Assembly: GCA_029532415.1 (NCBI GenBank) | Contig: JAQOTA010000053.1 | Coordinates: forward strand, 5,828,001-5,892,000 | Source of the DNA: Marasmius tenuissimus | Taxonomy: Eukaryota > Basidiomycota > Agaricomycetes > Agaricales > Marasmiaceae | DNA: 64,000 nt | Direction: 5' to 3' | In this document: positions 1 through 12,967 of the stretch, piece by piece | Layout of the letters: each line of letters begins with the position of its first letter | Numbering within the stretch: position 1 is the first letter of the stretch | Position numbers and translations under genes: made by a program | Notes under the pieces: generated by a model | Databases searched by the model: none | Told to the model about the DNA's origin: nothing | What the model saw: only the letters and a program-made list of their open reading frames with translations

Positions 1-1606
1 CGGATCACTCCTGTCCGAGACATATTTATAAACCTTATGTATGTATCTTTCCATATTCTCATGTGTTTGAAATCACGAAATCGCGATCGCGACGTTGGGC
101 CATGTTAAATCCAGCTTGGACCGAACGGCATCCCCATCATGAAGCTCTGATGTCGTTATTCGAGGAAGTTCTGTTGAATACCCACTTACCAGAAGTGGAC
201 CAAGTGCATTGTCAAGCTCTTATGAGCTTCAAGAGGTTGTCCCCTGTGCTCTTGGTGGTAGTCCCATGGGGACGTTCGGATACTTTATTGGTTGACAGGG
301 AAATAAAGAGGCTGAGTCAGTCCGGAACGCTGTGGCTGAGAACTCCCAGATTTTCTTGGGGTTCGAGGTGTTGAGCGCAGACCCGAGGTCCCCGCTCCAA
401 TGCACCCTGTCCAATCTGATTCTGAGGTTGTGGGGGTGAAATGGAGGGACTGAGGTCGATTCACCACCTCGTCGCTTGACAACACGGCTCGGACACCCAA
501 AGGGACCGGCAGAACATTGATAGATCATAGATAACTACCAACATAGACACGGATTTTAGCATGGCGCAGACTCAGAGACCGCCGACGGGCCCAAGATCAA
601 GTATCTGGAGATGAGCGGCCAAAGAGGACTCAATTAACCCATGCGCAGCATCCAATTTTTTTGGGAATGTGTATAAGTAGGCGATTATAACGGACTAGAC
701 TGTATCAGTGGCGGGAGATGGTGAATGGGAGACTATATACACGGACAACGACTTGCGGGATTGGTACTGGTGCTGTGGAAAAGAATCTTTGAAAGGAAAA
801 TGTATCATGGAGAAAGGGACCAAAGAAAGAAGAATATTATTATTAATTATTCTTGACTTGAGTGTTCACTTGCTAAGAGGGTATGTTCTATGAGGGAGGA
901 GAGAACGAGAGCCGAGAAAGATACGACAATGATAGCACAGATACGAGCGAGGCGAGGCGAGCGACGACGAGCACAGGGGAAGGAAAAGAGGGAAAGGAAC
1001 ATGCTAGCAGTAACGACTGAACGGGGAACAGCAGGACGAGATTGGTAGAGTAGAAACAAAAACGGAGTCCGTCTCAAAGAAGACACTAACACCCTACACC
1101 ACCGAGGGGCTACCGATGAACAATCACTCTCTCTGAGGCGTGATACCACGAATCAGTAGATGATGGGGGCGGTAGATGTTCTACGGTGTTGAAAGGCGGC
1201 AGAGTGTATCCCCCCGACGGCGGTGGGTTCTGAGGATCAACGAAGGGTTAGAAATTGAAACAGGATTGCAAAACGTAGGCCTACATGGTAATCTTCTTCA
1301 ACCTTGACGGTCCCGTAGCTCCCGCCGCCGTAATGTCCGTGGTTTGATAGCGGTCTAGCGCTATTGGGAGAATTTCCTGCGGTCGCGGTTTGGGCAGGCT
1401 ATAGGCGAGAATGCGAGCGAGACGACAAGTCGGTATATTGAGAAAGGAAGTGTATATTTGGTGTGCGTGCGACAGAGCAAGGAAGTCGGAACCGAAAAAA
1501 CAAAAGAAAAACAAGTCATCACTACTAGGATCCATAGTTCTTTTCGCGCAAAAGGGCACAAAGCAAAACCACCGTCGTGTAGGTAGTTTGTTTTCCCCCC
1601 TTTACT
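1..1606. other. no supported gene
   Basis: I see no gene I can support here. Positions 63-374 on the + strand stay open for 103 codons with a protein-like stretch (SRRWAMLNPAWTERHPHHEA), which could be the tail of a gene entering from the left edge, but there is no recognisable domain. The part from about 880 to 1160 is purine-rich on the + strand and of low complexity. The segment next to 1607 would be the 3' flank of the bZIP gene. Confidence 0.3.
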
Positions 1607-2571
1607 CTAGAAAGATGAAGGAATAACACTCGCCGAAAACGGTGGACTCGATGTTGAACTTGACGGCGTGCTTGGGGGCATGGTGAAGGCACCGGTGTGT
1701 AGATGGAACATGGAGCCTGTCCCGCTTGTTGGGGGCGAAGTGTGAGGGTGATTTGAATGGTTCGAAGGGTGAGGAGATGGATGTGATGAGTGTGATGAAT
1801 GATGTGAGAGCGAGGAGGGGTGGGGCATAGCGGAAGGGTGAGCGCTGTGTGGTGTATGCGAGCCGTGGTTGGTGTAATGATGCTGTTGTGGCTGTTGCGG
1901 GATTGTCAACGGTGGCGGCGGAGCGCGTGAGAGAAGGTCATTGGGCGTCGTTGGATCTGACGACTGTAAAAGGTAACGATTAGTCATGCGTACTGGTCGC
2001 GTGAGACGATGAGGAAGAGTGATTGTTCGTCGTCGGTGGCGACGACAAAATCAGGATTGAAATGTATGGGGAAAAAACTAACCAAGCCATAGACTGGCCC
2101 ATTGTCCAGCTCTGCGCTCAACTTTCTTCTCTTGGTGTAATCCCCATTCCGATCGACACAACGCCCGTCATAGCCTGCAGCACCCAGTCCTCTGGCGCGC
2201 GTCCCAAAATCCAACGAGGACGCGGACACCGACCGTCCATCCTGCAATAACCTTCTCAATTTTTCGTTCTCTTCGAGCAATCGAGCATTTTCTTGCTCTA
2301 ATTCGCGGATCTTCGCGAGTGGTGGCGGCAGGGCAGCAACCTGTTCCGGAGTAAAACCCATGGCTGTTTGAAGCTTTGTTACGGTTTGTTCAAGCTGTAA
2401 AGCGCGTCAATAGAGAGTTCAATGTCGTCCTGATCATCATAAACGGCTTCGACGAACCTGCTCAATGTACGCCTTCCGTTTTGCTCGATGTCGAGCTTGA
2501 GCCTTCGCATTACGGCTACGTTCAGGGCGTTCATTGGGTTGAGTTCCCGTAACACCGGGAGCAGACGACAT
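1607..2571 (-). CDS. bZIP transcription factor
   Basis: This gene encodes a nuclear basic-leucine-zipper DNA-binding protein of about 260 residues in three exons (2571-2458, 2394-2083, 1963-1607). Both introns have GT-AG ends and are in phase 0. Exon 1 holds the basic region, with the invariant Asn-x7-Arg pattern (NAKAQARHR) at about residues 22-30. The leucine zipper starts across intron 1 (IEQ/LEQTVTKLQ) and a second heptad-like helix follows (KIRELEQENARLLEENEKLR). The C-terminal 118 residues are rich in His, Ser and Pro and probably disordered. The start is the first ATG, and a TATAAA lies about 80 bp upstream on the - strand. The family is certain from the basic region. I cannot assign an orthologue (Hac1-, Cpc1- or Atf-like) by eye. 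Confidence 0.85.
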
Positions 2572-2652
2572 CACGAGTCACGTAAAAAGGAAGAGGGAGG
2601 ATTTGAGTGGTGGGTGAAAGAGGGCGGGGTTGGAAAAGTTCGAGCAGCGCAA

Positions 2653-2658
2653 TTTATA
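2653..2658 (-). promoter_or_regulatory. TATA box of bZIP gene
   Basis: TATAAA on the - strand, about 80 bp upstream of the bZIP start codon. The spacing is typical for basidiomycete promoters. Confidence 0.45.
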
Positions 2659-2768
2659 ACCACAAGGGAACTTTTCGGTGAGGAAGTGACCAGTTGGGAG
2701 GAGAAGTGAAGGAGGAGAGCAGGGGGGAATATGTATTGTACCCTCTTTTTTTTTCCGCCCGAAAAAAA

Positions 2769-3191
2769 TTATTTTCGTAATTCCGAATTCGGTTTCGCCA
2801 TCTGGCTGTAACCGAGATCTTGATGCTTGCTTGGAAAGACCCTAAACAGGAAGGTCATTCTCAGGAAACTGCCGGGCTGCCGCTGCTGTACAGTTTCCAA
2901 AGTCAGCATCCAAGGTTCAGCATCAAGGTCGGAAACTTGGGCCAAAAAAACGGGAGTTTTGAAGGCGTTTTCATCCAATTTTCCTCCAAGGAAAGCCCGG
3001 TATCCGGCTTTCGGACGGAATTCGTCAAAGAAAAATATTCCCTCCCCTCCGTGACGCAGTTCTTGCAGGGTACCTTCCCCGTCTAAAAGGAGAATTCCAA
3101 CCAAAATTGATCGGGGATCAACAAAAATGCTTCCGCTTTTACCTAATACGGTAACAAGGGACCTATCGGCAATCGCCGCAGGATCGTGCAA
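2769..3191 (-). CDS. hypothetical open frame, unrecognised
   Basis: A 140-codon open frame on the - strand. The translation is mixed and protein-like (for example GILLLDGEGTLQEL and GEGIFFFDEFRPKAGYRAF) but matches no family I recognise. It has no signal peptide or membrane segment. The + strand across the same bases is also open for 88 codons, so chance is a real alternative. It could be one exon or a relic of a decayed gene. The downstream flank to about 6.1 kb holds further short - strand frames (4110-4493, 4771-5171, 5902-6111) that do not join into a convincing model. Confidence 0.25.
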   Translation of the reverse strand: MHDPAAIADRSLVTVLGKSGSIFVDPRSILVGILLLDGEGTLQELRHGGEGIFFFDEFRPKAGYRAFLGGKLDENAFKTPVFLAQVSDLDAEPWMLTLETVQQRQPGSFLRMTFLFRVFPSKHQDLGYSQMAKPNSELRK

Positions 3192-4694
3192 GCTTTAGAT
3201 CTCCGTTCTCGTCGACCCCGCCTTCCTTCCTCATCTGCAAAATTATACATCTCCAATACATCTCATGAAAATAATCGTTCAAAAATACAAGTCCTCGTGC
3301 GAACTAAGAGCATAGTGGCGCACACTTTCTATACCTCTTGGACAGGCTACAGTCCATCTTCCTAAGTTCCTTCCTATCGGTCACTCGTCCCCCGCAGGCT
3401 GCCGCTCCGAGGACCTCCACGGCACACATCTTGCGCTTTACGACTTGGAGATAATTCGTTTGAATACACGACCAACATTTGAAATCACTTCGTTCCAGGT
3501 TTCCTCCAAACCGATCCTGGCCATCATCTGATATGCCTTAGCCTGTCATTTTGAAGAAAAAGAAAAAGGAGAACAACGAGACGGACGCGATGGAAGAGCC
3601 CCCTGAACAGTATCCAAGCCGGACGAACATTTCCGAAGTATTCCTCCAGGCGAGCATGGGGATTTCCTTTCTAAACTTTTCGATTCACCTGTGCGGGAAC
3701 TCAAGCGAAGCGAGTCCGATACTTCCCTTTGTTGCCTCGTGTAGTAGCGAGGTTCGAGTAGTACTGCCTTCGGGTCTGTGCCAATGGCCTTATCGATTCA
3801 ATATCTCGTGGTTCGTGAGAGCCCCTTGGTGCAAAGGGTCGTGTAGACGAGGACAAAGCTGCATTGTGCTACCCTTTCCTACTTACCTTTCACAACTTCA
3901 ATGGTCAGAATCAATCGCCTCTTGCCATTTGTCGACTCTCACCAGCTTTTCACAGATCAGACTCACTCGCGGGATCCTCAAACATGTCGGGATCTAGAGT
4001 CCGAAATGTCCCCATCCTTTTTTTTATGCTCCTAATTGACACCGGGAATGACCGTGGACTAGACCCTTGTTCGTCGTACGGTCCAAGCACGTAGCCTCGT
4101 GTTTCAATATTATCGTTTCTGCTCAGGACTTCTGGCCGCTTCAGCGACGCACCAGGGCACCACCAGTGACACCGGGAAGGGCCTGGTGGATATCAAGTGC
4201 TCGCCCCGCCCGCTCCTCTTTCTGCGCCACCGGAAAGTTTCCGCTGTAACACTTTCCGCGGTTCTCAGCCTCCCCAGCATTCGGAATCCCGAGAGAATCA
4301 CGCCAATGTTTGACAAGGGCGCTTTCCGACGTCTTAAAACATTCAAACTCTCAGTCGTCGAGGACTCCAAATGCGACTCGAGCTGAAGGAGCTGTTGGGT
4401 CGACAACCATATTACCTGCTGGTCTCGCCGCAAGGACCAGCCCAGTAAACTCCCATGGCGACGACGACACTTGAAGATCCCCACTGTGTCCAAGATATAT
4501 TAATTTTCTGGCGCATTATTGACCCCCAGCCCCTCGAGTCCCCCCACGCTCCTCTCTCTTTCTGATCTTAATTTACGTTCGGATAGGCTTATTTTCCCCT
4601 GTACATATGTCGTTCATCTCGCGTGGATCATCCGAAGCGTCGGTTTATAGCTTTGTTGTGCTGCCAAGGTCCTCATATATCAATTTTGTCCTCT

Positions 4695-4730
4695 AAAGTG
4701 GTTTAATCTTCTAAAGAGTTAAACCACTTT
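4695..4730. repeat. hairpin, 12-bp perfect stem
   Basis: AAAGTGGTTTAA at 4695-4706 is the exact reverse complement of TTAAACCACTTT at 4719-4730, with a 12-nt loop. No gene abuts it closely. It may be a small foldback element or a transcript-end structure. Confidence 0.5.
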
Positions 4731-7624
4731 CAACAATCCAACAGAATATTCTGTTCAAGCATGTCAGGAGCTAGTACGACGTGGGTGCATCGTTGGAAGT
4801 TGTAGCTTGCTCCCGTTCCCAACGCGGCTTGACCTTTGTCCAAAAGGGCCTCGACGCTCCGATCTTCAAACCGCATATGTGGCGTGGATATGTCGAAACT
4901 TCAAGGACTCCTGATTGTCCTGCCTTGCTTACGAAGATGCTGATACTAGCACTACCGCTTATCACCGAGTGAACGACCCCATAAAGGTCGTGTTTCTATC
5001 CACATCGTGCAGGGGGAAGGTACACCAAGACGTGTCGACGGAGCTTTGATAGTCGAGGGAATCAAGACGGACTCCTTTGACCACGATCCTCATATGTGTA
5101 GTATAAACCCCGTTCATAAACCCTGGAACAATCGTAAATTTCTTGCCCTCGGGTTTGGAGGAAATCAACATTATGGCAGTTGAAATGAAGAGGGGTCCAT
5201 GGCCACCAGCTCACGTCATGCTCAGCCACTTTCGGTTTCGTTCTAATACACGATTGGGCTTCGTCTTTAGTACTACCTACGCGAGGTGCGGCAAAGCGAC
5301 CTTGAGCCCAAAGAGGTCCTTACTCTGAACGATGACTAAAATCTCTGTAATTCCCCCCCGAAACACTGGAGGACTAGTCCTACCTGTGAAGTTCCGGACA
5401 TTGTCTTTCTCCTTCTACCAACCCAACAGAGTCAACAAATATTCTATTTCACACACTACTCCCATTCAACAAAACCCTTCCCCGATCTCCCCCCTCCATT
5501 CACCCTTGAAGATTCACGTCTCCCCCCACGCCCACCGGCCCGCCATGCGGTATACAGCGAACACTGCGCCAACCCGCTAGTAGAATAGCAAAAACCGAGC
5601 GTTAGGAATCCATCTGATATTCTTCCGCTCCCGTCTGAGTTTTCCATATTGTCGAACTGCCTGCCGCCTAGATGTCGAATTAGGCACTTTTGTCAGACAC
5701 TACTCCAGTTTCCCCAATATACTCAGCACTCTACACATGTTCAGTTTGTCGAACCATTCAAACCAATTTATCCACAAAAGTAATTTTAGGAACGGGACTT
5801 GATATCAAACTTCCCGTCCTGAATCTAGTCGAGTATGTATTTACTGCCTCGGTTTATCTGTAGACCAGGAAGATTAGGACGGTCGCCGGGTATCCCACAA
5901 CTTACTTGGAGCTCGGCATTACCCGTACAGTGGTGTACCAGGATTGGGGACTCGAGAGCGGAACACGTTTCATTGACAGGAGGGTGTTATGAATCATGAT
6001 TGCAGTTGACCATTTGGCATCAAGTCCATACAGCAGGGCGAGTCTGATCTTAGAATTAGGATGACGAGGATGACCAATGACCATGACCAGAGATGACCTT
6101 GCGATGACCAATGAACCTGATGAACAGAGCTAACCCAAAAACAGGTTGCGAGTTCACTTCCATTGTGGGGGGACAGAGGATTGATGCTCAGCTGGGATCA
6201 TCGCCGAAAGCACCGAAGATCACAGTCTAGATGCTAACCACTCAATTGTTGCGTGTCACGGTGTCTCTGGGCAAACGGCCGATGCTAAGTAGTATTCTTG
6301 AGGAGGACTGAGGATAGGAATACTACATACCGACGGGGAACCGTGAAGCAAATTTACTTTCCTCCCTTTCCACGTTGCCTCATTGAAGAGATTCCAATGT
6401 TAGATGCCGTCGGTCGGAGGTGCGACGAAGCCGTTGGTTATCAAGCAACCAAGAAGCAAAACTGACACGGTCCTTGGTGTATGGCGGGTTTCAACTATAC
6501 AGTGACGATCAACAGTGATCTCCCGAGATACGAGGGGGTTACTTATCCGTCACCTATTGTCCGCGACAGACAAAACAGCGAGACGCGCAATTCGGCGACG
6601 GGCGTCGTCGTTGACTTCGACTGATTGATGGATTTTGCGGCACGGCGGGCTCAGAGGTCTTGTTTGTTTTTCCTTTTGCTGTTTTGGAACGTGCATTGAG
6701 TGTGTAGGCTTTGTGAGTGGGACACTGAATCGACAGATTCCAGCGCGGATGGGCGTATCAAGTCGAAGTACTTCTGGCACGAGCGTTGGGCGTTGAGCGC
6801 GAGTCACGCCAGATCATTTCCCTGGGCGTTATTGTCGTATCTTGCCGCGTCATACCCTGTCGCAGCACACGAGGAACGGGATGGCAGACGGTCTTTGGCA
6901 TTCGGCCGGCTACCGCGAAGTATTATATCGACGGAAGTGGTGCCACCGTTGTAGTAGAAATGGCGGAAAGTCTTGAGGAAAGTCCCTGCGGCGTTCAGAT
7001 CTAAGCGTCGCCACGGATCCAGGTGAGAAGAACTACAGAGAACTAGGGACATACCGAACAAGTCCAGCTCTGTGCATCGCCAAGATCTGGCTTCATTCTC
7101 TCAATTTTTCTTTCAGCTCCAGATTCCACGGGAATAAGCATACCCCTCCATATCCACATGCTATCGTGATACTCTCGGTGTTTGTTAACCTGCCATTCAC
7201 GCCCCGCAGACGCCCTCATTGATGTAGCCTGTCTTTTCTGGGAACAAAGCAAATGGAAGGGGGTATCGAAGAGTGCTTCCTGCCGATGCCGTTGGAGATG
7301 CCCAAAAGCTAGGACTATAAGGGTCGCGGGACAATCGAGAGTGTCAGTTTCCTGCATCCACATGGACACATATTCTCCAGAATCACTATCACTATCACTG
7401 TCACTATCACACGTTAACTGCGGAATACGCACCTCAAGGCCGAATGGCGAGGAAAGCCCGTCGGTAGGTAGACGAGAAACAAAATTGATTTGGCTTGCCA
7501 TGAGTTGGAAGTTTATATATGAACGCGGTAGGTGTCGATCTGAGCTTTGGAAAGTGTAAGAGACGTCCAACTTGGGGTCTAATGCGGCCCCACTTATTCT
7601 TCAGTCGTCCAAAGATAGACCGCT

Positions 7625-7651
7625 CAGACGCGAACGCGTCGTTCGCGTCTG
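7625..7651. repeat. CpG-rich palindrome
   Basis: Twelve-base arms CAGACGCGAACG and CGTTCGCGTCTG flank a 3-nt centre. It is perfectly palindromic and CpG-dense in an otherwise decayed region. It could be a protein-binding dyad or a foldback remnant. Confidence 0.5.
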
Positions 7652-9739
7652 GACCACAAGTACTACCGAGCGATGCCAATAACAACGATCCACATGTTTA
7701 ATATGCGAACGCCGGAGTCTTGGAGTCCGAGACGCAAGCTCGGGGCTCATGGGGCTCGGGGGAAATATTCGGTAAAGCGACGAGCTGAAAACGCAAGGTG
7801 AGGGGCATATGCACTAGAGGGTGACCCGCTGGAAGATATGATAGTATAAAAAGATCTCGCCTGAGGTTTCGCGTCTAGCCGTCCATTTTGATATGTTCAA
7901 ATGAGTTGGGTCCAGGGTATCGGTCGTTGTCTCGAAGAATGGGGCGACATCCAAGCAGCCCAAGGCCTCGAGGTGAAAGACATAGCGAGCTATCAGACTG
8001 GTCGAGTACTTTCACCTTCTTTCACCCTATCGTGACTCCCAACAATTACAACAACTACACGGAGAAGGAAGCGCGAGTCTTCCGGCGTTACGGATATCCA
8101 GAGCCCAGCCCAGTCCTCATCTAGTGTAGAGCATCGAGATTCGGAGTTAGGAGACCGCGTGTGAGGTCCATAGTTGCCCTGGGTCGGGAAGGAAGATTTG
8201 TGCCCCAACATTTGAGATCTTAAACCGAAATGAGCAAGTCAAACATTTGTTTGGCGCAGAGCGATCGTCAATTGCGAGACTTAGAAAGCCACTCAAAATC
8301 GAGGGGTGGACCTGTGAACATTCAGAGCAGAAGATGGTATGAAACAACTATAACGAAGTGTGTTAATGGCCGGACGAACGACATTCGCGACACTCAATCA
8401 CTGACCAATTGTTCGTAGTCGATTATTTCCAGTAGCGTCCAACCAGGATCGTAGACCAGACCTCAAGCTTCAGCTTCTTCCCTCACCAGCCACCCCTCAC
8501 AGCTGGAAGAATGGATCTCCCAGCGACCGCGACGCTCGTGTTCTAGGCAACACATGAGTCGGAGTGTTCTTCGAACGGGGGTATAAAGATTTCTCGCGGA
8601 GATCTGCTGCCGCCTGGGTGACAAGGGATGCCTGTAATTGAACATGAACGTGCAATGCTCCCTCCCAGTGACAGGAAGCCTTAGAAGTTAGATCTCAACT
8701 CCAAAAGCCTGCGCAGTCCAATTGTGATTGCTGAGAGCCTAGATTGAACTGTTGACATGACACGCTGATTGTTAAGCGTGGCGGGCCGCCGGGGAGCTTT
8801 GAATGGCCCATTACAGGACCGTGTTAGCCTGCAAGGACAGAGTTTTTCTCATAAGTCCTTATTGTCAAAGCAGAGTTTCGTTCGGGGCTGGGTTTGGAGG
8901 TGCCTACATGTAGAAGACACTGGAGCCCGGTCAGACGGTCAGAACATTCTGAGAGGAATTCAAACGAAGGCTGGTTGAATGAGGTCTCCGCCGTGACCCG
9001 TCTTGCGCTTGGTCCATGACCCAAGTCTCCGTTGAGGCATAACGCCAGTCTCCTGCCCTGCGTCTATAGACTTTCCGCGTCATTCAGACGGCGTGACTGG
9101 CCGGCAAAAACTTTAAGTACTCACGGACTCACACTGACAGTCGCCATCGAGCTCCGGCCTTGGCAAGGCGCCCTTCTCGACCCTGATTGTTTTGCACCCT
9201 CGTAACGACGGTCCGAGCGCATCTGTCTGACAACTCAGAATCCAGACTCTATTTCTTCACTTCCCCGATCTCTCCCAATCCAGCTTCATGCTAAAGAGGC
9301 TTTGGGAGGCTCCTTTCTCAACTTGGTCCAACTTCGACGCCACGGATGAGGTTATTCGACGCTTAGTATCCTCCCCGTTTCGCTAAATTGTATCGCATTG
9401 TTTCCCCGTCATGAATGACGAAGACACATTAGCGTATGGCCGGAGAGGCTGAGCAACAAGGCCTGGTGCAATCACGAAAGGAGTTAGAAAGGCTCGATAC
9501 TTCAGGGTCTGTGCTGGTCTGTGATTGTTCGAAGTGTATGTAGTGCTGTGCATCTTGTATGTATAGTGTTGCAAAGGGACAGTTGGTGTCAAGATGCGTA
9601 GGGAGGATTCGAGGATCGATGACTTGTAGTTGTGGTGTGAAGGCAACCGAGAAGCTCATTACGGCAGCTCGCAACTGGTAAGCGTGATTTGTGTTGCATT
9701 TTATGTGTATAAGTACCTCTGCATCACCTGTATAATCAA

Positions 9740-9828
9740 CCGACTTTAGCTCAGTTGGAAGAGCATCAGACTGTAATGGATAAACCACCACGATCTGGGT
9801 GTCGCCTGTTCGAACCAGGCAAGTCGGA
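9740..9828 (+). tRNA. tRNA-Tyr (GTA) with 16-nt intron
   Basis: A complete cloverleaf is visible. The acceptor stem CCGACTT (9740-9746) pairs with AAGTCGG (9821-9827), followed by discriminator A. The D arm contains GCTC...GAGC. The anticodon arm TCAGA/TCTGG has one T-G wobble, and the T arm GCCTG/CAGGC closes a TTCGAAC loop (B box). The anticodon GTA reads tyrosine codons. A 16-nt intron follows position 37 (purine 3' of the anticodon), the canonical site for the tRNA splicing endonuclease, and most eukaryotic tRNA-Tyr genes have one there. Confidence 0.93.
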
Positions 9829-12800
9829 TATAATTTTGAGCATTTTTCTATATATTTGAAGGATGTTCCTGCCATTGAGCTGTATTGCAGGTTAGTCGGT
9901 GCGATGACAATAAAGGCTCCTAATGCGACAATACTCCCAAGCTTCGAGGTTTCCAGCGCTCTCCTAGGTCTGGTTTCATTTCCGGAAATCTTCCGACTCC
10001 TCTGGGGGTGCGTTCCCACTGATAACCGGAAATAGACCCGGCTATCCTATATCGAATGGCTACCTGCCCATGCTAGCTGCTTTGACTGACAATGACACCG
10101 TCCATCTTTTTGAGCCTGATTCCACTACTTGATATTGCAAGTCAATTTCCGGAGTGGGGAGATAGAAGCGTACCTTGACCTTCCACTCCGTTTCGGGAAA
10201 CAAGTTCTATGGCTGCTGACAGTAATTGAGAGAGACCAGAAAAGCAAGAACGACGTCTCGAACGTTTGTTGCATTTCCGGTCGACCGGAATAACACCCGT
10301 GGACCTGGATATTGGCATGCCCGACTCGTCGGAAGCATGGTACGTGGGTTGAGGAGTACTGCCATCGGAACGCTGAACGCCCGTTGGTCATACAGGGGAT
10401 GCAAGGGGATGAATCGGGCAGCCAGCCTGGAGAGTGATGCGACTCCGAGACTGTGATATGCACCCTAAACCCTGGAGCGCTTGAGTTTCTCGCCGTTCTG
10501 ATTAGGTTTCCATTGGGGCTCTCCACGTCTACGAGCGCGTGTGCTAGCATGAAATTCTCCCGAAATTGACAGCAAACACAACAAAAGGCTCGGACTGTTG
10601 AGATTCTATTTCCCCTGTAAGTACAATCGCATGCAACTAAAAGAGCAGAGTTTGTGGCGCAACTAAGGTCCAAATCCGGCACAGGAGGCAGAGGTTGGGA
10701 AACTCACACACGTCGGCGTCCACCGTGTTCTCCCGCCGTCAAGTTGCGAGCCTCGTGGACGAGGGATGACAGGGATAGAATGAGGGGGTCGACGGTGACT
10801 CACACGCCAGGAAGATCCGGAAAATGGAACTTGACTGACTTGTTAACTTGTAAGACGTGCACGGGAGGAATACTGGAAGTCCCCCAATCTATGACCGTTG
10901 CCCACGGTTTTCTGAGTTCAACGAGCGACGTGCGACATCGGAGGTGGAGCCAGATGCACGATAAAGGTCATTTCCATCCACACAACTGCGAGAGGAAGCT
11001 CGCGGTGCGGAGCTGTTGGGACATGGAGACAGTTAGTCCGAGGCCAACCTAATGTTACTCACGAGATGTACAACAAGCAACGACAAACTGGATCCACACT
11101 ATGGTATACATGTTGCGGCCGCCCTTGTTAGGGGTGCAATGTCCGAGAATAAATGCGTACAGAGTAAGTAATATTCCTCTAGGTACCGTTCACAAGAGAC
11201 CCAGCTCCCAATCACTGTGAGTCTGTGACCTACTCTCGGAGCCCAGACAACATGGATAGGAAATTCAGACACTCGTGGAAGAATGTCTCAACAAGTAAAG
11301 AAGGGTCCCAGACGCAAAGTAGTGCGGTGAATAGCTATTTTGAACACGATGATTTTGCTTCCCTCGCGTACCCAAGAGTTCGCTCAAGCACCGTGTTTAC
11401 TGATTATGATAGGTCTGAGTGTACTTGGTAATGAGATAACAGTCAAATCTTGATGAAGCGGTTTACGAATATCGGGGGCCGCTGACCCGAGAGTCCGTAT
11501 CGATGTTCAGAAGAAAGGAGGGGAGGACAGAGGGGACCAAACAGAGCCAGTGGTGCAAGAGGAAACTTCCCATGATGATCGACAACAAGCATCTTCACTC
11601 GAGGGAGATGCAGGCGTCCTCGTAAAGAAGGGAGGTTGCTCAATACAGGCACAAGTTGATGCGAGGCTTGAAGAGCCTAAGTTTGAAAACATAGGGCCAA
11701 CCTTACGAAACGGCCCGACAGAAAGGGTGATCGCTCACCTGAGCTGATGACGGTCATCCATGTGTGGCAAAGCAGCGCCGGAACGCGAAGATGTGGGTCA
11801 TGAATGTAGCCGACGTGACCCATGGTCGCTTTGGCTCAATTCATGTAGAACCATCTGATGTCTAAGGGTTCGGAAGCTAAGACGGGATGACGGAATGGGT
11901 GGTGGGAGAGAATAGCCACCTTCACTATCTAGTAAAAGAGGGAGATACAGTGAAGGGTCCATCACCCGTGCTATCGGACACAGTACTCAACCTACCACAG
12001 AGTTCAGTTTCTATACGAGGTCAGATTGAACTCTAAGCGTGAACGAAAGAAGTTGAATATGTACTCAGCATCCAGGATTTTGTCTCTCCGCGGCTCCTCT
12101 GTGTGCAGTAGCGTGACTGAAGGCCTAAGGAGAAGGAAGGTCTTATTTTAGAGTTGCGAATGGTGCCCTTTATCACGACTGAATGAATGAATGGCCCGTA
12201 GCTTGTTGGTCGTCCGATGTTGCGCATCGGAATTCCTGATCCTCCTCCTGGAGTCTGGATCCCGTTCCCGAGTATTTGAAGTATATCGATACTCACGCCC
12301 ACGCATTCTCAACAATATTTAGGGTAGTAACGGCGCCACAACCGCACGACCTTTGGTCAGGTATAAGTACTACCGTATGGATCGTGGGTCTTTGGAGGAG
12401 CTTGGGTCCGGGCTCTGATTTGGTTCGGGTGAACCGATATCCCATTGCTTTCCTGATTTGTCGTACATACCTCAAGGTCATGGAGGCAGGGAACGTTGGA
12501 GTAAGAGGTCGAGACTGAGGCCTCTAGATCTGGGTCATGGTTGTGAGTCAAAGGCACGACCCACGCACGGACCATATAAACAATCTGGTTTGCGTGATCC
12601 GTTAGGCATCACTTCATGTGCGCATGTAGGTGCATCGTCCACACCCCCAAGTTTAACCACGGTACTCACAAGGTGATGCTATTGTAGCGTAGACCATAGA
12701 TCCCGGAGAGCTGAGCTGTACTAGTAAGGATGATGAGAACTTCGATAGCCTTGCAATGTCAGAGTCGTTGGGTATCGAGGGACTTTGGTCAGATCTAGTG

Positions 12801-12967
12801 CGACCATAGAACCAATGTTACTCCGAGCTCTTGCTTCATGCCTGAAGTGCGTGCACATGGTTTGTGGGACTCTAGATCGAGTCCACGTCCCCAACAATGG
12901 AGGCACTGTAAATGTCAGATGTGAATCTCCCAGACGCAATCTTCGGGAAAGAGCTCTCCTGCTCCTG
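9829..12967. other. no supported gene
   Basis: Apart from the tRNA to the left I see no gene. The longest open frame (10125-10682, -, 185 codons) is Cys/His/Ser-rich without domain features and is overlapped by frames on the other strand. I treat it as chance. Confidence 0.3.

Larger units (their letters stand above)
3192..9739. other. gene-poor stretch with decayed open frames
   Basis: About 6.5 kb without a gene I can support. Short open frames on both strands (longest 148-175 codons at 3551-3997 + and 7043-7570 -) lack domain signatures and plausible splice partners. Small structures are present: a 12-bp-stem hairpin at 4695-4730, a run of TCACTA-type microsatellite at about 7383-7409, and a CpG-rich perfect palindrome at 7625-7651. 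Short - strand frames at 4771-5171 (for example TIVPGFMNGVYTTHMRIVVK) may be pieces of a degraded host gene. Confidence 0.3.

Noticed and set aside
7043..7570. 175-codon open frame on the - strand with Asp-Ser repeats
   Set aside because: The Asp-Ser run comes from the TCACTA microsatellite at about 7383-7409, and the + strand is equally open. No gene features are seen.
9429..10019. 196-codon open frame on the - strand
   Set aside because: It runs antisense through the tRNA-Tyr gene and has no domain features. The tRNA structure explains the conserved sequence there.
10125..10682. 185-codon Cys/His-rich open frame
   Set aside because: The cysteines form no regular zinc-finger spacing, and frames on the opposite strand overlap it. 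No splice partners or start context.
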